DNA of 64,000 nt from Fusarium oxysporum f. sp. lycopersici 4287 (taxonomy: Eukaryota > Ascomycota > Sordariomycetes > Hypocreales > Nectriaceae). The stretch lies in NCBI RefSeq assembly GCF_000149955.1, contig NC_030988.1, positions 1-64,000 of the forward strand, read 5' to 3'. Shown here in pieces: positions 60,582 through 64,000 of the stretch; the first letter of the stretch is position 1, and each line of letters opens with the position of its first letter. The translations under genes and the position numbers were made by a program. Under the pieces are notes generated by a model. It searched no databases. It was not told where the DNA came from and saw only the letters and a list, made by a program, of their open reading frames with translations.

Positions 60582-63500
60582 TTAACCCTTTTCTAACCCT
60601 AATCCAAACCCTAAAACCTTCGCTATCTCCGAGTGACCGTTTCGTAATGCTAAAAGCAGTGGTGTCAATCCATACTCAGTTGCAACCCTAGCATCCGCTT
60701 CCTGCTCGAAAAGCATCTTTACTATCTCCAAGTGACCGTTCTGCGATGCTAGATGCAGTGGTGTCAATCCATCCTGAGCTGCAGCCGTAGCATCTGCTTC
60801 CTTCTCGAGAAGCATCTTCGCCATCTCAAAGTGACCGTTCTGCGATGCTAGATGCAGTGGCGTCCGTCCATCCAGAGCTGCAGCCGTAGCATCTGCTCCC
60901 TTATCGAGAAGCATATTCGCTATCTCCGAGTGACCGTTCTGCGATGCTACATGCAGTGGTGTCAATCCATACTCAGTTGCAACCCTAGCATCCGCTTCCT
61001 GCTCGAAAAGCATCTTTACTATCTCCAAGTGACCATTTTGCGATGCTAGATGCAGTGGTGTTAATCCATCCTTATCTGTAACTCCAGCATCCACTTCCTT
61101 TTCAAGAAGCATCTTCGTTATCTCCAAGTGACCGTTCCGTAATGATAGAAGCAGTGGTGTCCGTCCATCCTTAGTTGCAACCCTAGCATCTGCTCCCTTC
61201 TCAAGAAGCATCTTCACTACCTCGAAATTGCCGTTCCCCACAAATCTCACTAAGTCATCCACACCGACTTTCGCATCCTGGTCCAGAAGAAATGCAGCGA
61301 TAGCCAGATGACCCTCTTCGCATGCCCAAGAAACAGGGGTATGATTCGTCTTTACTGAGTCTATTTTGCTCTTGAGGCCATCTGTAATGTCGATTCCGTT
61401 ATGGAACCTCGATGATAAACCCAACAGCGCTGTGACACTATCTTTGTTTCCCTTGGCCATCGCAGCAAGGAGCGGGTGACGGTATCTTCCTCCTCCACAG
61501 TCAATCCCAGGGTTTACTTCGAGTCTCATCCGAATGAGTTCAGGATATCCCCTGTCTGCGAGGATGTAGAGAATGTCTGCTCCTTCACTATACTTTCGGA
61601 TTTTATGCTTTTCAAAGATATTAAAGATACGGACCCAGCTTGATACTGGAAATTCGCTAATGAACTGTTGCTGGGTAATCTTTTGGGCAGCAGCATCAGC
61701 GTGTCCAAGAACAAACTGACTGGCGTACTCTAGAAAGGGGAACTGTCTTAACAGGTCATCCTTTATGGTCTGTGCTTCAGTAGATTGTTGTCCGTCAATC
61801 GCCTCTCCTATGGCCTCATGAAATATGTAGGCGCTACAACATGACCTCGGTTTTCCCATTCTGCCCCAAGTTCTGGCCATAGTTGATACAAACCCTTGTC
61901 CTTGATTAGGAAATCATGGACAGACTCATGTATAAACTGCACTGTAGGCTTCTTGGCTTTGGTGATTTCAGCGAGTCCTTTAGAAGAGCTGATGACGCAT
62001 TTGTTAAAGCAGTCGCTGGCATCCGAAGTGTTGACAGGCGGTATTTCGAGATCTACCAGGCCTTTCAGTGATAGTCCAGACCAAAGCGCATGATAGTACT
62101 CTCCAGGCTTTAACGGTCGTTCTGCAAGAAGAATCCAGAGAATAGAGAGTAACAGATCTTCCATGTGCTCTTGATCCCGAGTCAGGATAGCTTTGAAAAG
62201 CTTACTTAATTCACTTGGCACCTCTTGCAATCTTCTCCGAAGTGCTAGGCGTCCATGGCGATTCTCTTCGTTTAGAATGTCCACTACCAGAGCAACCCAG
62301 AGGAAGACACCGGCCGCCTTCTCAAGCATCATCTGCGTCAACTCATCCACAAGGGAACGATCCTGAATCCGCAGGTGTTTGCTGATGTAGCGTTTCAAGT
62401 CTTCGTTGTGACCGTCTTGGCCTTCTAACGTCAATCGAATCCCCGACTTGATGTCAATGTAAGGGTAATGTCGGCTCGAGAAGCACACCTGAAATCTCAC
62501 ATTGTCTTCCACACAGTGTTCTGCGACTTCTTCAAAAAACTCGACCATGTCCTTGACTTGCTGCTCATCGCACTCATCCAGCGCATCGACAAAACAGGTA
62601 AGGGATCGCTTCTCCAGAGACGAGATTGCGGAACGGATCAAGTCTTTGAGGATGTTTAACGGTGGGCATGTGACCTGGTTCCGTGGTATCAAGTCAGGAT
62701 CGTCCAGGATTTTCTGTAGATCGGGGAAGCCTTCGAGGAGCTGCAGGAGTAGAGATCGATACATCCCTGAGACTGATTTCTCTAACAATTCTCCTCTGGC
62801 GTTGAAAAAGAATGAGACAGTGAGTGCTTTCATTGGGATATCTGTCTTTTTCATCTTTGTGTAGATGAACTTCATAATGATTGATTTACCGGCACCTGGC
62901 TTGCCTCGGATCCAAAGAAAACCATGGTGCTGCGAATGCTTCTCTAAATCGAGCCATTCCAGATAGTCACGGTGTTTGAGGAACCAGCTGCAGGTCTTGG
63001 AATAAGCAGTTTTGATTGTGGTTTTGCGCGAATCGATTTGCTCGAACCGGAGAGACTCCATTAGCTGTAGCCGACGATTACCAAGATCTGCTTGCTCAGC
63101 TGTAATAACAAGTTAGCTTCCTTTACTTTAGCAGTTGAAGGGTGAATGGCAAACATACGAAAATGGGCATTGGGCCGAGAGTCTCTTAACCCGTCGTCGG
63201 TTGCCAGTAGAGCCTCCAAGAACTCTCTTGCATATGCTGCAGCGACTGCTGCTGCATATTTCTGCCAGTCTTTAGCCTTGTGAGAATCTGAATAGTCGCA
63301 TATACCTCGAATTGGAAGACAGGGAAGGACATCCATCAGCCCTGCAGCCTCCATCTCGAAGCATATAATGTCCAATTCTTGGGCAAGACGGTCGCGCGTA
63401 ATTGCATCTTTCATGACCTGGTTGCTGGAGGCAATTCCGCCATAATGAATCTTTGGTTCGCAAGATCTTCGCGCCTCCCGTTGCTCTAGTTGCGATTGAT

Positions 63501-64000
63501 CGCAGGTTTGGCAATTCGCCATTGAAGGGTCGTGCCGATACGATGCCTGGAATAGACGATCGGCCGCATTTGGATGGTTGTAATTCGTAAGGCTCTTCAT
63601 CCTTTCCTGAAGGATGCCTGAGACGCGGCTTGAATTTAGTTCGTGCCCAGCACGAAGGTTTGTTACGGCCGTGCGAAGAGAATAATCAGGGACTCTAGGA
63701 ACTGCTGTTGTTTTAATCTTGCCACCAGCCATAACTTTCCCGAAGTCATATTGCATAACCCTGGTTCCCACAATAATGTCGCCCAAACGAATATCGAGTT
63801 TGCCAGGCGCCCCGCCGCCGATACCAACTATTAACCCATGGCGGATTGATGGAAAAGTACGCTTCAAGTCTGTTAACACAATTGCGGCAGTGTTATTTCC
63901 GAACTGATCTTGAGGTAAGCATGCGATAACGATATTATGATTCTTAATGCTTCCAAGCGTGTAGGCATTGTTGTCATTAGGACGTCTCGGTAGTTCACCA
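60582..64000 (-). CDS. NLR: PNP/UDP-phosphorylase-like - NACHT - ankyrin repeats (5' end cut by window)
   Basis: The frame is open to the right edge, so the N-terminus is missing. First comes a nucleoside-phosphorylase-like domain (NNAYTLGSIKNHNIVIACLP, VGIGGGAPG, CFEMEAAGLMD, GICDYSDSHK). An intron at 63100-63158 (donor GTATGT, branch GCTAAC) joins it to the NACHT domain, with GKPGAGKS as Walker A and CFVDALDEC as Walker B. Then eight ankyrin repeats of 33 residues follow (to 60582). Between NACHT and ankyrin parts the frame changes near 61830-61850: one frame ends in a stop at 61808 while the ankyrin frame starts inside it, too close for an intron. Some codons seem lost, so the allele may be broken. 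Such receptors sense non-self or invaders and trigger cell death in fungi; the partner is unknown. Confidence 0.85.
60584..60618 (+). repeat. Telomere-like CCCTAA cluster in the ankyrin gene end
   Basis: Two exact CCCTAA units (60597-60602 and 60609-60614) with degenerate neighbours encode the last residues GFGLGLEKG of the receptor. It may be an interstitial telomeric remnant or chance. Confidence 0.4.

Noticed and set aside
1..64000. CRISPR arrays, rRNA and tRNA genes
   Set aside because: No regular short repeats with spacers were seen, and no intact tRNA B-box or rRNA text was recognised on either strand.
1..64000. A complete Starship element
   Set aside because: No DUF3435 captain gene or element borders are visible. 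Only possible cargo genes are present.

Overview
The window is nuclear DNA of a filamentous ascomycete, probably one of the Eurotiomycetes (Aspergillus/Penicillium-like). The basis is short GT-AG introns of about 58-80 nt, fungal-type NACHT-ankyrin receptors, a HET-S-like HeLo protein, an OrsD-domain family, and fungal hAT, Helitron and Tad-like LINE elements. The genus is inference. Two runs of 100 N mark assembly gaps. The region is accessory in character: sparse host-type genes, many nested transposons, many decayed genes.

Left part (1-16 kb): the start of a DUF3723-type gene runs off the left edge. Next come two divergent secreted-protein genes, an SH3b-NlpC/P60 hydrolase and a ten-cysteine mini-protein. 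Their downstream flanks are copies of one another in inverted orientation (about 1540-1770 and 5595-5870). An arrestin-like gene, a decayed C2H2 transcription factor and a MITE-like palindromic element follow.

Middle-left (16-30 kb): a nest of three insertions. A hAT element (16655-22446) is split by a second hAT element (17191-20493, 8-bp target duplication), and that one is split by a solo LTR (19745-19937, 5-bp duplication). A third, apparently intact hAT element (25819-28781) has inserted at the 3' end of a gene for a membrane protein with 69-bp tandem repeats.

Centre (30-43 kb): the most notable host-type locus is a pair of genes on the minus strand. One is a 288-residue HeLo protein with two C-terminal HET-s-type amyloid repeats (34041-34907). 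Beside it is a NACHT protein carrying one matching motif at its N-terminus (32331-33488), the arrangement of a fungal amyloid-signalled cell-death pair. A four-exon DUF2235 hydrolase gene follows. Then comes a Helitron Rep-helicase gene of about 1590 codons broken by a solo LTR and one in-frame stop.

Right part (43-64 kb): a TA-flanked MITE, a lipase-like gene and a berberine-bridge-type oxidase that has lost its FAD-attachment loop. Two OrsD-domain genes follow. The larger (51443-60274) is split by a full-length Tad-like LINE with a 13-bp target duplication; removing the LINE restores its frame at the junction. Its C-terminal half has a residue layout like a tyrosine recombinase. A PNP-NACHT-ankyrin receptor gene runs off the right edge.

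Together the window looks like a fast-changing compartment where self-recognition and cell-death genes, secreted proteins and mobile elements accumulate. No Starship captain (DUF3435) was recognised. The DUF3723 and NLR cargo would fit such an element, but that is unproven.
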